The notes under the pieces: generated by a model
What the model was told of the DNA's origin: nothing
What the model saw: only the letters and a program-made list of their open reading frames with translations
Databases searched by the model: none
Assembly: GCF_009677585.1 (NCBI RefSeq)
Contig: NZ_WKYV01000005.1
Span: forward strand, 1 to 64,000
Length of the DNA: 64,000 bases
Direction: 5' to 3'
From: Lactonifactor sp. BIOML-A5
Lineage (GTDB): Bacteria > Bacillota > Clostridia > Lachnospirales > Lachnospiraceae
Position numbers and translations under genes: made by a program
In this document: positions 43,232 to 51,205 of the stretch, piece by piece
Layout of the letters: the number at the start of each line of letters is the position of its first letter
Position numbering within the stretch: the first letter of the stretch is position 1

Positions 43232-43969
43232 ATGAGATTAGAAGGAAAAACAGCTATTGTAACAGGCGCAGGCAGAGGATTGGGAAAGGGAATTGCCCTT
43301 AAACTGGCACAAGAGGGGGCCAGTGTAATGATCTGTGACATGGTGGAGGAAAATGCCCAAAGCGTGGTTAAGGAAATTGAGGCGTCCGGAGGAAAAGCCT
43401 CTTACCAAATCTGCAACGTAGCGGTCCTGGATGAGGTAAACGCGTTATTTGAGAAGACACTGAGCACATACGGGAAGGTAGATATTCTGGTGAATAATGC
43501 CGGGATCAACCGGGATTCCATGCTGCACAAGATGTCTGTGGAACAGTGGGATCAGGTAATTGCCGTGAACCTTACAGGGACTTTTTATATGACGCAGGCA
43601 GCCGCAAAGCTGATGCGGGAACAGGAGAGCGGCGCCATTATTAATATCTCTTCCGCCAGCTGGCTGGGTAATGTGGGACAGGCTAATTATGCGGCCTCTA
43701 AGGCAGGCGTGGTTGGACTGACAAAGACAGCGGCCAGAGAACTGGCAAAAAAAGGAGTAACCTGCAATGCCATTTGTCCGGGCTTTATAGAGACAGATAT
43801 GACCAGAGGCGTTCCGGAAAAGGTGTGGGACATTATGGTTGGAAAAATTCCCATGGGCCGCGCAGGCAAGCCTTCGGATGTTGCGAATATGGTAGCTTTT
43901 CTGGCTTCAGAGGAAGCAGACTATATTACCGGAGAGGTCATTAATGTGGGAGGCGGCATGGTGCTGTAA
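43232..43969 (+). CDS. SDR-family oxidoreductase (FabG-like)
   Basis: Classical short-chain dehydrogenase of about 245 residues. Visible: TGAGRGLGKGIALKLA for NAD(P) binding, NNAGINRDSM, the catalytic Ser (ISSASW) with YAASK (Tyr and Lys), and the CPGFIETDM loop. Asp at the end of strand 2 (VMICDMVEEN) favours NAD(H) over NADP(H). In this operon it could act on the (R)-3-hydroxyacyl-CoA or another hydroxyacyl substrate. Starts 18 bases after the CoA-transferase with AGAGGAG. Confidence 0.93.
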   Translation: MRLEGKTAIVTGAGRGLGKGIALKLAQEGASVMICDMVEENAQSVVKEIEASGGKASYQICNVAVLDEVNALFEKTLSTYGKVDILVNNAGINRDSMLHKMSVEQWDQVIAVNLTGTFYMTQAAAKLMREQESGAIINISSASWLGNVGQANYAASKAGVVGLTKTAARELAKKGVTCNAICPGFIETDMTRGVPEKVWDIMVGKIPMGRAGKPSDVANMVAFLASEEADYITGEVINVGGGMVL

Positions 43970-44007
43970 AAAAGGGGCAGAGGACCCAAAAGAAAGGATG
44001 AGAGGAA

Positions 44008-44856
44008 ATGGAACAGAATAAAGTAGCTGTAATCGGTGCCGGACTTATGGGCAGAGGCATCGCCCAGACCTGTGCGCAGGCAGGATATGAGGTAGTAAAT
44101 GTGGATGTCTTTCCAGGTGCCCTGGAAAAGGCAGAGGATAATCTGAACACTCTGTTTGACAAAAAAGTGCAGAAAGGGAAGATGACGGAAGAGGAAAAAT
44201 GTGAAATCCTGGGAAGAATATCCTACAGCAGCACATACGAAGATGTGAAAGGCGCGTATCTGATTGTGGAGGCAGTTCCTGAAAAAATTGATATAAAAAA
44301 GGAAACCTTTGCAAACCTGGATCAATATGCAGATGAGGAAACCATCCTCGTTTCCAACACCTCAGGCCTAAGTATTTCAGAGATCGCCGCCGCCACAAAA
44401 AGGCCGCACAAGGTAATGGGCGTCCATTTCTTCTATCCGGCACCTGTAATGAAGCTGGCAGAGCTTATCCGGGGGCTTGCCACCTCCGACGACACCTACC
44501 GCACGGTGCGTGAATTTACAGGGCGCATAAAAAAGACCATAGTAGATGCCCCTGAATTCCCGGGCTTTATGGTAAACAGGATTCTGGTTCCTATGCAGAA
44601 TGAGGCGGCATTTATGGTAATGGAAGGCTGCAGACCGGAGGATGTGGACAATGCCATGAAGCTGGGGGCAAACCACCCCATGGGTCCTCTGGAGCTGACG
44701 GACTTTGTAGGGGTGGATGTGATGCTGGCAACCATGACGGGTTTGTACGAAGGATTCCATGACAGTAAATACAGGCCCTGTCCCCTGCTGGAGACTATGG
44801 TGAAAGCCGGTCATCTGGGACGCAAGAGCGGCCGGGGATTCTACAAATATGAGTAA
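44008..44856 (+). CDS. hbd: 3-hydroxyacyl-CoA dehydrogenase (Hbd type)
   Basis: About 282 residues, the size of clostridial 3-hydroxybutyryl-CoA dehydrogenase. Visible: Rossmann motif VIGAGLMGRGIAQTCAQAG, the catalytic-region MGVHFFYPAPVMKL, PGFMVNRILVPMQNEA, and the C-terminal NHPMGPLELTDFVGVD. It interconverts (S)-3-hydroxyacyl-CoA and 3-ketoacyl-CoA. No crotonase or butyryl-CoA dehydrogenase lies nearby, so the role in a classical butyrate operon is not supported. AAAGGATGAGAGG precedes the ATG. Confidence 0.93.
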   Translation: MEQNKVAVIGAGLMGRGIAQTCAQAGYEVVNVDVFPGALEKAEDNLNTLFDKKVQKGKMTEEEKCEILGRISYSSTYEDVKGAYLIVEAVPEKIDIKKETFANLDQYADEETILVSNTSGLSISEIAAATKRPHKVMGVHFFYPAPVMKLAELIRGLATSDDTYRTVREFTGRIKKTIVDAPEFPGFMVNRILVPMQNEAAFMVMEGCRPEDVDNAMKLGANHPMGPLELTDFVGVDVMLATMTGLYEGFHDSKYRPCPLLETMVKAGHLGRKSGRGFYKYE

Positions 44857-44893
44857 ACAGCAGATGATCTGATAAAATGAGGAGGAAAGTAAT

Positions 44894-46075
44894 ATGAAAG
44901 AAGTTGTAGCAGTAAGCGGTGTTAGGCTCCCGGTGGGGGCTTTTGGGGGAAGCCTGAAGGACATTTCCGCTATCGATATGGGAGCCATGGTGGTAAAAGA
45001 GGCAGTAAAACGTGCGGGAATTGCACCGGAAAAGGTGGACGAAGTCATCATCGGACAGGTAGGGCAAATCGCAGAGAATGGATTTGTAGCCAGGGCCATC
45101 AGCCTCAAGGCAGGTCTTCCCAATGAGACTACAGCATACTCTGTAAACCGGCAATGCGGATCCGGGCTTCAGGCCATTGCGGACGCTGTGATGGAGATTC
45201 AGACCGGGTATGCTGACGTAGTAGTGGCCGGGGGGGCGGAAAACATATCCCAGCTGCCTTATTATGTGAAGGACGCAAGGTGGGGAGCCAGAATGGGGCA
45301 CAAAGTTTTTGAGGACGGGGTGATTGATATTCTCACATGGCCGTTAGGACCTTACCACAACGGCGTAACGGCGGAAAACGTAGCCAGGGAGTACCATGTG
45401 TCCAGAGAGGAGCAGGATGCCTTTGCCCTGGAAAGCCACAGAAGGGCAGTACAGGCAATCAAAGACGGAAAATTCAGGGATGAGATTCTCCCTGTGGAGT
45501 TAAAGGATCGGAAAGGAAATGTCACTGTGTTCGACACCGACGAGGGTCCCAGAGACGGACAGACCATCGAAAAGCTGCAAAAGCTCAGACCCTGCTTTGT
45601 AAAGGATGGGACGGTTACCGCAGGGAATGCCTCCAGCCTGAATGACGGGGCAGCTGCGGTGGTTCTTATGAGCCGGGAGAAGGCAGAGGAATTGGGAATA
45701 AAGCCGGTGCTTACCATCAGAGGATATGCGGTGGCCGGCAATGACGGGGCGCTTATGGGCTATGCGCCTAAGCTGTCCAGCGAAAAGCTGGCCGGAAAAC
45801 TGGGATTAGATTTACAGGCCATAGACATGTTTGAGATTAATGAAGCCTTTGCCAGCCAGGCAGTGGCGGTATCCAGAGATCTTGGCCTGGATATGGAGAA
45901 AGTAAATATATGCGGAGGGGGAATCTCCATCGGTCATCCCATTGGGGCTACGGGCGCCGTGCTTACAGTTAAGGTAATGTATGAGCTGGCGCGTACAGAT
46001 AAGAGAGATGCAATGATCAGCATGTGCATCGGCGGAGGCCAGGGAATCTCTATGTATTTTACAAAGTGTGAATAG
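44894..46075 (+). CDS. Acetyl-CoA C-acetyltransferase (thiolase)
   Basis: Thiolase of about 393 residues. Visible: NRQCGSGLQAIADA with the nucleophilic Cys, ALESHRRA, NEAFASQAVA, GGGISIGHPIGATGA with the catalytic His, and the C-terminal MCIGGGQGISMYF with the second catalytic Cys. It cleaves acetoacetyl-CoA to two acetyl-CoA or does the reverse. Last gene of the five-gene CoA operon and closed by a bidirectional terminator. Confidence 0.95.
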   Translation: MKEVVAVSGVRLPVGAFGGSLKDISAIDMGAMVVKEAVKRAGIAPEKVDEVIIGQVGQIAENGFVARAISLKAGLPNETTAYSVNRQCGSGLQAIADAVMEIQTGYADVVVAGGAENISQLPYYVKDARWGARMGHKVFEDGVIDILTWPLGPYHNGVTAENVAREYHVSREEQDAFALESHRRAVQAIKDGKFRDEILPVELKDRKGNVTVFDTDEGPRDGQTIEKLQKLRPCFVKDGTVTAGNASSLNDGAAAVVLMSREKAEELGIKPVLTIRGYAVAGNDGALMGYAPKLSSEKLAGKLGLDLQAIDMFEINEAFASQAVAVSRDLGLDMEKVNICGGGISIGHPIGATGAVLTVKVMYELARTDKRDAMISMCIGGGQGISMYFTKCE

Positions 46076-46076
46076 A

Positions 46077-46117
46077 ACAGCAGGAAAAACCGGATATCAG
46101 TCCGGTTTTTCTGCTGT
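46077..46117. terminator. Bidirectional terminator thiolase / MetH-activation-like gene
   Basis: CAGCAG-AAAAACCGGA and TCCGGTTTTT-CTGCTG pair with one bulged base around the loop TATCAG. A CCGGA/TCCGG core followed by TTTTT works on both strands. The stop codon of the minus-strand gene (46097-46099) lies in the loop. Confidence 0.8.
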
Positions 46118-46738
46118 CTGAACGAAGGGCTCAGACAACGGCGGCTTTCCGCATTTTCTTAGGCATTCTTCGTTTTTGCAGGTGCTGCAGTCATGAACTG
46201 CGGCAAAGCAATCCTGATTGTGGGTTAGCTCCAGAATATAGCCCATACTCCTGGGGGGATGAAAGACATAGCTGTCGCTTACAGTAACTCCTGTATGCTG
46301 GTTTTTTTCTATTTTCTTTAGGATGATCTGCTGTGCTTTCCAGGGCAGCTGGCCGGGAGCTTCTAAACGCCTTTTGATTCCCACCTCCCTTCTTCTGCAC
46401 TCTGCCTTTACTGCAGCAGCTACGGCCTCATCCATAGAGAAGAGCAGCTCTTCGGCGGCTTTATCTGCCAGCAGTCCTTTCAGGAGGGTGTCCTTTGCAC
46501 AGGAGACAACATAAGGTTCTGCCTCCCTGCCCAGGGTGAGCAGACAGTACCAGTGAGCTTTGCCAAAGTAGATCCATGCACAGGGGGACACGGCTTTTCG
46601 CAGACCCTGTACGATTTCGGGATACATTTTTTCTGCCTTTCGGTACGACGGCCTTCCGGGATAACACTCTGCTGTTTGAAAGATGCGCTCCTTCTTTAAG
46701 ATAAAATCAAATGCAGTTATAGTTCTTAGTATTTCCAC
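46097..46738 (-). CDS. MetH activation domain-like protein with Cys-rich tail
   Basis: About 213 residues. The central and C-terminal parts match the vitamin B12-dependent methionine synthase activation-domain pattern, with a short RLEAPGQLPWKAQQ segment, then VSDSYVFHPPRSMGYILELT. A Cys-rich tail follows: C-x6-C-x2-C-x4-C-x3-C (AVHDCSTCKNEECLRKC). Stand-alone proteins of this kind lie next to corrinoid methyltransferases and may help reductive reactivation. Likely starts at GTG 46738. Last gene of the corrinoid operon. The assignment rests on pattern matching by eye. Confidence 0.72.
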   Translation of the reverse strand: MEILRTITAFDFILKKERIFQTAECYPGRPSYRKAEKMYPEIVQGLRKAVSPCAWIYFGKAHWYCLLTLGREAEPYVVSCAKDTLLKGLLADKAAEELLFSMDEAVAAAVKAECRRREVGIKRRLEAPGQLPWKAQQIILKKIEKNQHTGVTVSDSYVFHPPRSMGYILELTHNQDCFAAVHDCSTCKNEECLRKCGKPPLSEPFVQTAEKPD

Positions 46739-46775
46739 TCTTATTCCCCCGGTTTCTGTCCTGCTGTAGTTATAT

Positions 46776-47507
46776 CTACTTAAATACTACGGTATAAATC
46801 TGCACCATCATGATGACGGTCAGTACCATATAAAACATGCGCCGTACCGTCTTCTGACTGATTAAATCCGTAACCTTCCGCCCGATTAGGCCGCCGCAGA
46901 TCCCTGCAGGAACACAGTAGAGAACCAGAGAGAGATCTGCGTATCCGCTCATGGTATAGCGTACCATAGAACCGGAAGTTGTGAGAAGGGTTATTAAGAT
47001 ACTCTGTATCGCGGCTTCCTTTGGCTCCAAATCCAGGAACACCAGAAGCACAGTCATTAAAAACGGCCCGCCCCCTATACCGAAAAAGCTGGAAAGCATA
47101 CCGCAGCTCATACCGAGAAGCACCTTGAGGAGAGGATTCTCCACGGCCTTCATCTTTACTCTCTCCCGAACAATTACAGATACCAGCATGACAAGAATTG
47201 CAGCCAAATACGCTTTGTTTACAGTATCTGCAGGGACATATGCCATCATAGAAGCGCCTACAAAGCTGCCGGCAATCCCTCCGAAGCCCATATAGACAAT
47301 ATTATTCAGTTTTACTTTATTGCCCTGTGCCTTATAGGTAATTAGATTTGTAGCTGCCATTGCAAGGACGGTAAAGGATGAGGTGAAGGAGGCCAGACCT
47401 TTTGAGACATCAAAGAGATTCAGCAGGGGCCGCAGGATCATACCTCCCCCCACACCTACAACTGTACCGATGGCAGTGGCTGCCAAAGCTAATATGAAGT
47501 AAACCAT
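46776..47507 (-). CDS. TauE/SafE family anion exporter 1
   Basis: Membrane protein of about 243 residues with seven to eight hydrophobic segments, belonging to the TauE/SafE (sulfite exporter) family. Visible: GTVVGVGGGMILRPLL near the N-terminus and FFGIGGGPFLMTVLL in the repeat half, the paired Gly-rich motifs of the family. Known members export sulfite, sulfoacetate or other organic anions. It starts 15 bases after the paralogous exporter stop. AGGGGAG precedes the ATG. Confidence 0.88.
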   Translation of the reverse strand: MVYFILALAATAIGTVVGVGGGMILRPLLNLFDVSKGLASFTSSFTVLAMAATNLITYKAQGNKVKLNNIVYMGFGGIAGSFVGASMMAYVPADTVNKAYLAAILVMLVSVIVRERVKMKAVENPLLKVLLGMSCGMLSSFFGIGGGPFLMTVLLVFLDLEPKEAAIQSILITLLTTSGSMVRYTMSGYADLSLVLYCVPAGICGGLIGRKVTDLISQKTVRRMFYMVLTVIMMVQIYTVVFK

Positions 47508-47522
47508 GGACTCCCCTCTTCC

Positions 47523-48266
47523 TTAAAATAGCTTCATGCTTTTGCAGAACTGGTAAGCTCCCATAACAATCAGCATGGTATACACAAGAATAGACACAAT
47601 TTTTTTGTCGAATTTCTTAAACAGATACAGGCCTGCGATGCTGCTGATGATAACGGCAACGGCCCCGGGTATCAGGTATTTTACTGTCTCAATGGTATAG
47701 GATCCTGACATAAATTTGAGGATAGTGGTCCATCCGTATATCATAAAGAAGTTAAATTCGATACAGGCTTTGTATTGAAGGGGAGAGTCCGCCGCTGCAT
47801 TATAGTAGATTACCAGAGGCGGTCCACCTATGTTCAGCAGTCCTGTAAAAACGCCGGCTATAAATCCCGCGATCCCTCCGTTAACATAGGTAGGCTTGAT
47901 CTTAATGCTTCTCTTCATGGTAGCAAAGAAATAAATGCCTACAATTACAAGGAATATGCCCAATACCAGCTGCATCGTGGTGACTGTTGTAAATGTCATA
48001 ATCCACGCGCCGATCGCTGTGCTGATAAAGGATACCACAAGGGGTACAATACTCATTTTCCAGTTGATATTTTTATGGAGCTTAATGGTCATCTGGGTAC
48101 CAATAATTGTGAGCATAGCCGGGGTCAGTGCCGATGCTTCCGGAAAGGTAATAACCAGGGGAAGAAAGGACATCCACACCATAGCGGATCCAAAGCCTGT
48201 GATACCCTGGACAAACGCTCCGGCAAAAGAAATAACAAATACCATAATATAAGTAAACATAATCAT
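47523..48266 (-). CDS. TauE/SafE family anion exporter 2
   Basis: Paralogue of the next gene, about 247 residues with eight hydrophobic segments; FVQGITGFGSAMVWMSFLP and GVFTGLLNIGGPPLVIYY are the paired family motifs. ATGs at 48266 and 48260 both suit the GGAGG nearby; 48266 is used here. Two non-identical exporters in tandem suggest either a heteromeric carrier or two anions to remove. Follows the MtrH-type gene after 33 bases. Confidence 0.87.
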   Translation of the reverse strand: MIMFTYIMVFVISFAGAFVQGITGFGSAMVWMSFLPLVITFPEASALTPAMLTIIGTQMTIKLHKNINWKMSIVPLVVSFISTAIGAWIMTFTTVTTMQLVLGIFLVIVGIYFFATMKRSIKIKPTYVNGGIAGFIAGVFTGLLNIGGPPLVIYYNAAADSPLQYKACIEFNFFMIYGWTTILKFMSGSYTIETVKYLIPGAVAVIISSIAGLYLFKKFDKKIVSILVYTMLIVMGAYQFCKSMKLF

Positions 48267-48299
48267 TTCACCTCCCAAGGTCTGATTATATTAGATTTG

Positions 48300-49235
48300 C
48301 TACAGCACTTTGTACATGGGGTGTTCTTTTGTCAGGGGACAGATTCCCCCGGAGCGCTTCCCGTAGACGTGGAATGCGTTTACTGCCGCAACAGAGGGCA
48401 TAACCCAGCGGCATCCGTCTATGGGACCGATAAATAGAAAATTACATCCGTTTGCTGCCAGATAGGAGTTAACTGATGCATCCACGGCTCTGAACTGTTC
48501 AGTGCTGATGATTTCCTTGTTTCTTAGCCAGGGGCTGGCGTAGGTGGCGTTGGACGGCGCCGTACCTACCGGAATCCCCAGTTCCTCTTTGATCACTCTG
48601 GCGGCATAGGGGATGGTCCCCATATTAGAGAGATCCAGCGCGGGAATATCTACCATAATCTTGGTCATTCCTGCCCGGGCCGCTTTGTCCAGGAAGCCCT
48701 CCTTTCCTCCTTTGCCAGTGAGTACCTTATATGGTCCGTCAGCTTTCTTGCTGCCGGGATTGTAAGCCTGAATGACAGACGCCTGAATGGGAAGCCGGGC
48801 CAGAACGTCCAGCTCCTCTGAGGTGCTGAAGCCATTAATGGAGTTATAGACGATTCCGTCCAGCATTCCCCTGCGGTTAAGCTCCTGAAGCGCTGCAATC
48901 CGTACCTCAGGCAGAGTAGCATTTAATAAAATCGGGGCATCAGTAATACCTTTTAAAAATGTAATATACCGGATCAGGGCTTCAGGGGTATTGCCGATGA
49001 CGTCAAGCATGTACTTTACCCCCATCTGTTCGGATAGTGTATTGCAGGTTTTTATCAGCGCACCTGCCTTTTCCTCGTCAAAGCTTCCGGTCTGGGGATC
49101 CTTTACAATCCGGTGGTTCATATAAAATATACTGCCGATGAGTACCGTGGGGATTTCCCCGTAATCGCCCCCGATCCTTACGTTGCCTATTGTAAAATCC
49201 TTTTCAAAACAGTCATATATTTTTTTTTGCTCCAT
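48300..49235 (-). CDS. MtrH-family methyltransferase (methyl-corrinoid:tetrahydrofolate)
   Basis: About 311 residues, homologous to the MtrH subunit of tetrahydromethanopterin S-methyltransferase, with a TIM barrel. Visible: IPTVLIGSIFY, KYMLDVIGNTPEA, PILLNATLPEVR, GIVYNSIN, and GTAPSNATYASPWL. In bacterial two-step systems such a protein moves the methyl group from the corrinoid to tetrahydrofolate. GGAGG lies 9 bases before the ATG at 49235; an in-frame extension to 49265 is rejected. Third gene of the operon. Confidence 0.9.
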   Translation of the reverse strand: MEQKKIYDCFEKDFTIGNVRIGGDYGEIPTVLIGSIFYMNHRIVKDPQTGSFDEEKAGALIKTCNTLSEQMGVKYMLDVIGNTPEALIRYITFLKGITDAPILLNATLPEVRIAALQELNRRGMLDGIVYNSINGFSTSEELDVLARLPIQASVIQAYNPGSKKADGPYKVLTGKGGKEGFLDKAARAGMTKIMVDIPALDLSNMGTIPYAARVIKEELGIPVGTAPSNATYASPWLRNKEIISTEQFRAVDASVNSYLAANGCNFLFIGPIDGCRWVMPSVAAVNAFHVYGKRSGGICPLTKEHPMYKVL

Positions 49236-49284
49236 AAAAGTTAACCTCCGCTTGGCGCCGGGCATTCAGGCTGACCCGTTCCGC

Positions 49285-50421
49285 TTAACATTTTCCGTAT
49301 TTTTTCATAGCGTTCATCCAGGCTTTTACCAGCTCCGGCTTTGAGGTGTCGTTAAGCATATTGGGTCCCATCAGGAAATAACCTTCATATCCCCTGGCGT
49401 ATGTATCGATATATTCTTTTACCAGGGCATCCATCTCATCTTCGGTCAGGTTAGCGAAGGCGGCGGGCGCTATTCCGAACCACAGGCATGCCCCGTAAGC
49501 CTTCAGGATATCCAGAATTTTTCTGATATCACAGTTTAATGCCCAGGGCGTTGCCACATGAAATACGGTATTGCCGGCTTCACAGGATTCAGTAACAAAT
49601 TTCTCTATATCCGCGACCTCATCAATGCCGGACTGGGAATGCCATCTTACCCCGGGCGGAGTCATGCAGGCCAACGCCTTCTGGATCTTCATATAGGCAG
49701 GCATAAATAAGTCGTTGTATTGTTCAGGACTGCACAGGGACGGAGATCCGGTGGCATCTGCCATGGAGATTCCCACGGCGCCCCGATCCAAAAGTGCCTT
49801 TCCTATGGTTATCGTCACATCAGCACAGTAGTCCAGCAATTCCCGGACAAAGTCAGGCCGTCTTTTCATGTCGACTACAAACTTGCTGGCGCCTCTCAGG
49901 CAGCAGGCAAGAGAGATTGGACCGCTTAAATGGCCGATAACAGGATAAATATCCCCGATCTTCTCTCTCAGCAGCGCTACGGTATTGAGAACCACGGGAA
50001 GCCTTCCGTCTGTTTCCGGGTTAATTGCTTTCAGGAGCTTAAGATCCTCGGGTTTTTTCAGCACGGCAGCCCTTGGAACTGAGACTGCGTCCTCGATCAT
50101 ATCAATGTCCACACCCATGATTTCAGGTGTGACAGAGTAGAGATCCACGTTCGTCCATATGGTGTCAAAGCCGAATTCCACTAACCCGGCAAGCATAGAT
50201 TCACATTCTTTCAGATAGTCGGTCTCCAGATCACGGACCTTATAGTTTACTAAATATCTGGGGTATTCCCTGTAAAATGCCCAGGCCATAAGGCGGTCAG
50301 GCTTTGCGTGGTGGACGTTTACGCAATTGAATCTTTCCAGGGGTGTCATCCGTTCCCCTGAATTTTTTACCTGTTCATGCAGCTGTGCGGCCAGCCTGTC
50401 AATTCTTTCATTTGATTTCAT
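49285..50421 (-). CDS. Uroporphyrinogen decarboxylase-family methyltransferase
   Basis: About 379 residues of the UroD superfamily branch that includes MtaA, MtbA and CmuA. Visible: the barrel motif GHLSGPISLACCL, DRGAVGISMADATGSPSLCSP, and RWHSQSGID. In canonical methyltransferases the last place reads HxC and supplies zinc ligands; here it reads HSQ, and a second Cys (ACLWFGI) is the only nearby replacement. Whether it transfers methyl by the zinc-thiolate route is therefore uncertain. GGAG precedes the ATG at 50421, 22 bases after the corrinoid gene stop. Confidence 0.85.
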   Translation of the reverse strand: MKSNERIDRLAAQLHEQVKNSGERMTPLERFNCVNVHHAKPDRLMAWAFYREYPRYLVNYKVRDLETDYLKECESMLAGLVEFGFDTIWTNVDLYSVTPEIMGVDIDMIEDAVSVPRAAVLKKPEDLKLLKAINPETDGRLPVVLNTVALLREKIGDIYPVIGHLSGPISLACCLRGASKFVVDMKRRPDFVRELLDYCADVTITIGKALLDRGAVGISMADATGSPSLCSPEQYNDLFMPAYMKIQKALACMTPPGVRWHSQSGIDEVADIEKFVTESCEAGNTVFHVATPWALNCDIRKILDILKAYGACLWFGIAPAAFANLTEDEMDALVKEYIDTYARGYEGYFLMGPNMLNDTSKPELVKAWMNAMKKYGKC

Positions 50422-50443
50422 AATTTTGAACTCCTTCCCCGGG

Positions 50444-51094
50444 CTATGCCTGTAAATCATCCATTAAACGGTTGCACACCCGAATGCACTCATTTCCATT
50501 TTTCGACCATGCATCCGCCAGTACCTGAGCTGCAGTTTCGGGATTCGTGGAAGCCCCTCCGATGGTGATTTTAACCTTACCTCTCAGTCCCTCAGCTTCC
50601 AGCTTTTCTGCAGTTTCCTTCATATACTTCGTAGTCTGCAGCATGGGATTGGACATGGCGAGGATATCGGCATTGACTTCTTTTACTTTGCTGATGAAGG
50701 TATCCGGGGATACATTGGTACCTAAGTCATATACTTTGTAGCCCGCACCGCTCAGCATAGCCGCAACTATATTCTTTCCGATTTCCTGGCTGCATTCCTT
50801 TACAACCCCAATTACTATGGTTCCTTTGTCCTCTCCGTCTTTTTGCTCCAACAGGGGTTTTAAAATATCCAGCGCTTCTGTCATGGCGTCCGCAGAAGCG
50901 GCCAGATCCGGAACAAAATACTCTTTCTGGTCATACTTGTCTGAGACTATCTGCATACCCACAACCAGAGCCTTGTCAATAATATCCGCAGCCGGAATTC
51001 CCGCATCCAGCGCTTCCTGGACAAGCTCTGCAGCATCGTCCCCTTCCCCGTCCACAATCACGTCAATGATAGGCTGAAAATCAAAATCGCACAT
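50444..51094 (-). CDS. Corrinoid-binding protein with non-canonical ligand motif
   Basis: About 216 residues: an N-terminal MtaC/MetH-like four-helix cap (~1-85) and a C-terminal Rossmann B12-binding domain. The cap and later motifs (VYDLGTNVSPDTFI and ITIGGASTNP) are clear. The lower-ligand motif DxHxxG, which normally puts the His on cobalt, reads CSQEIG here (ECSQEIGKN), so Asp is replaced by Cys and His by Gln. The SxL-type position reads SNPML. The codons TGC AGC CAG are plain in the sequence. AGGAGG precedes the ATG. First gene of the operon; the protein likely binds cobalamin base-off and His-off, if at all. Confidence 0.9.
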   Translation of the reverse strand: MCDFDFQPIIDVIVDGEGDDAAELVQEALDAGIPAADIIDKALVVGMQIVSDKYDQKEYFVPDLAASADAMTEALDILKPLLEQKDGEDKGTIVIGVVKECSQEIGKNIVAAMLSGAGYKVYDLGTNVSPDTFISKVKEVNADILAMSNPMLQTTKYMKETAEKLEAEGLRGKVKITIGGASTNPETAAQVLADAWSKNGNECIRVCNRLMDDLQA

Positions 51095-51139
51095 AAAATA
51101 CCTCCTTTGGTTCACTTTTTACGGGTTACTTATTTAAAA

Positions 51140-51151
51140 TATAGCGCTATA
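51140..51151. promoter_or_regulatory. 12-bp palindrome upstream of the corrinoid operon
   Basis: TATAGCGCTATA is a perfect palindrome about 45 bases before the corrinoid start codon. It may be part of the promoter or a second regulator site. Confidence 0.45.
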
Positions 51152-51178
51152 AATAAACACAAAGTGCTTATATACATT

Positions 51179-51196
51179 TAAACGTATATACGTTTA
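51179..51196. promoter_or_regulatory. GntR operator, 18-bp perfect palindrome
   Basis: TAAACGTATATACGTTTA is perfectly symmetrical. A closely related 16-base copy stands upstream of gntR (52057-52072, AAACGTATAGACGTCA; 13 of 16 bases agree). Sharing between the regulator's own promoter and the operon promoter suggests it is the GntR binding site. Confidence 0.75.
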
Positions 51197-51205
51197 TACC
51201 TTTAT

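Noticed and set aside
44008..46075. Operon as a classical butyrate-forming gene cluster
   Set aside because: hbd and thiolase are present but crotonase, butyryl-CoA dehydrogenase and etfAB are absent from the neighbourhood.
46097..46738. SufE-like or radical SAM assignment for the 213-residue corrinoid-linked protein
   Set aside because: Cysteines lie only at the C-terminus and there is no CxxxCxxC; the activation-domain pattern fits better.
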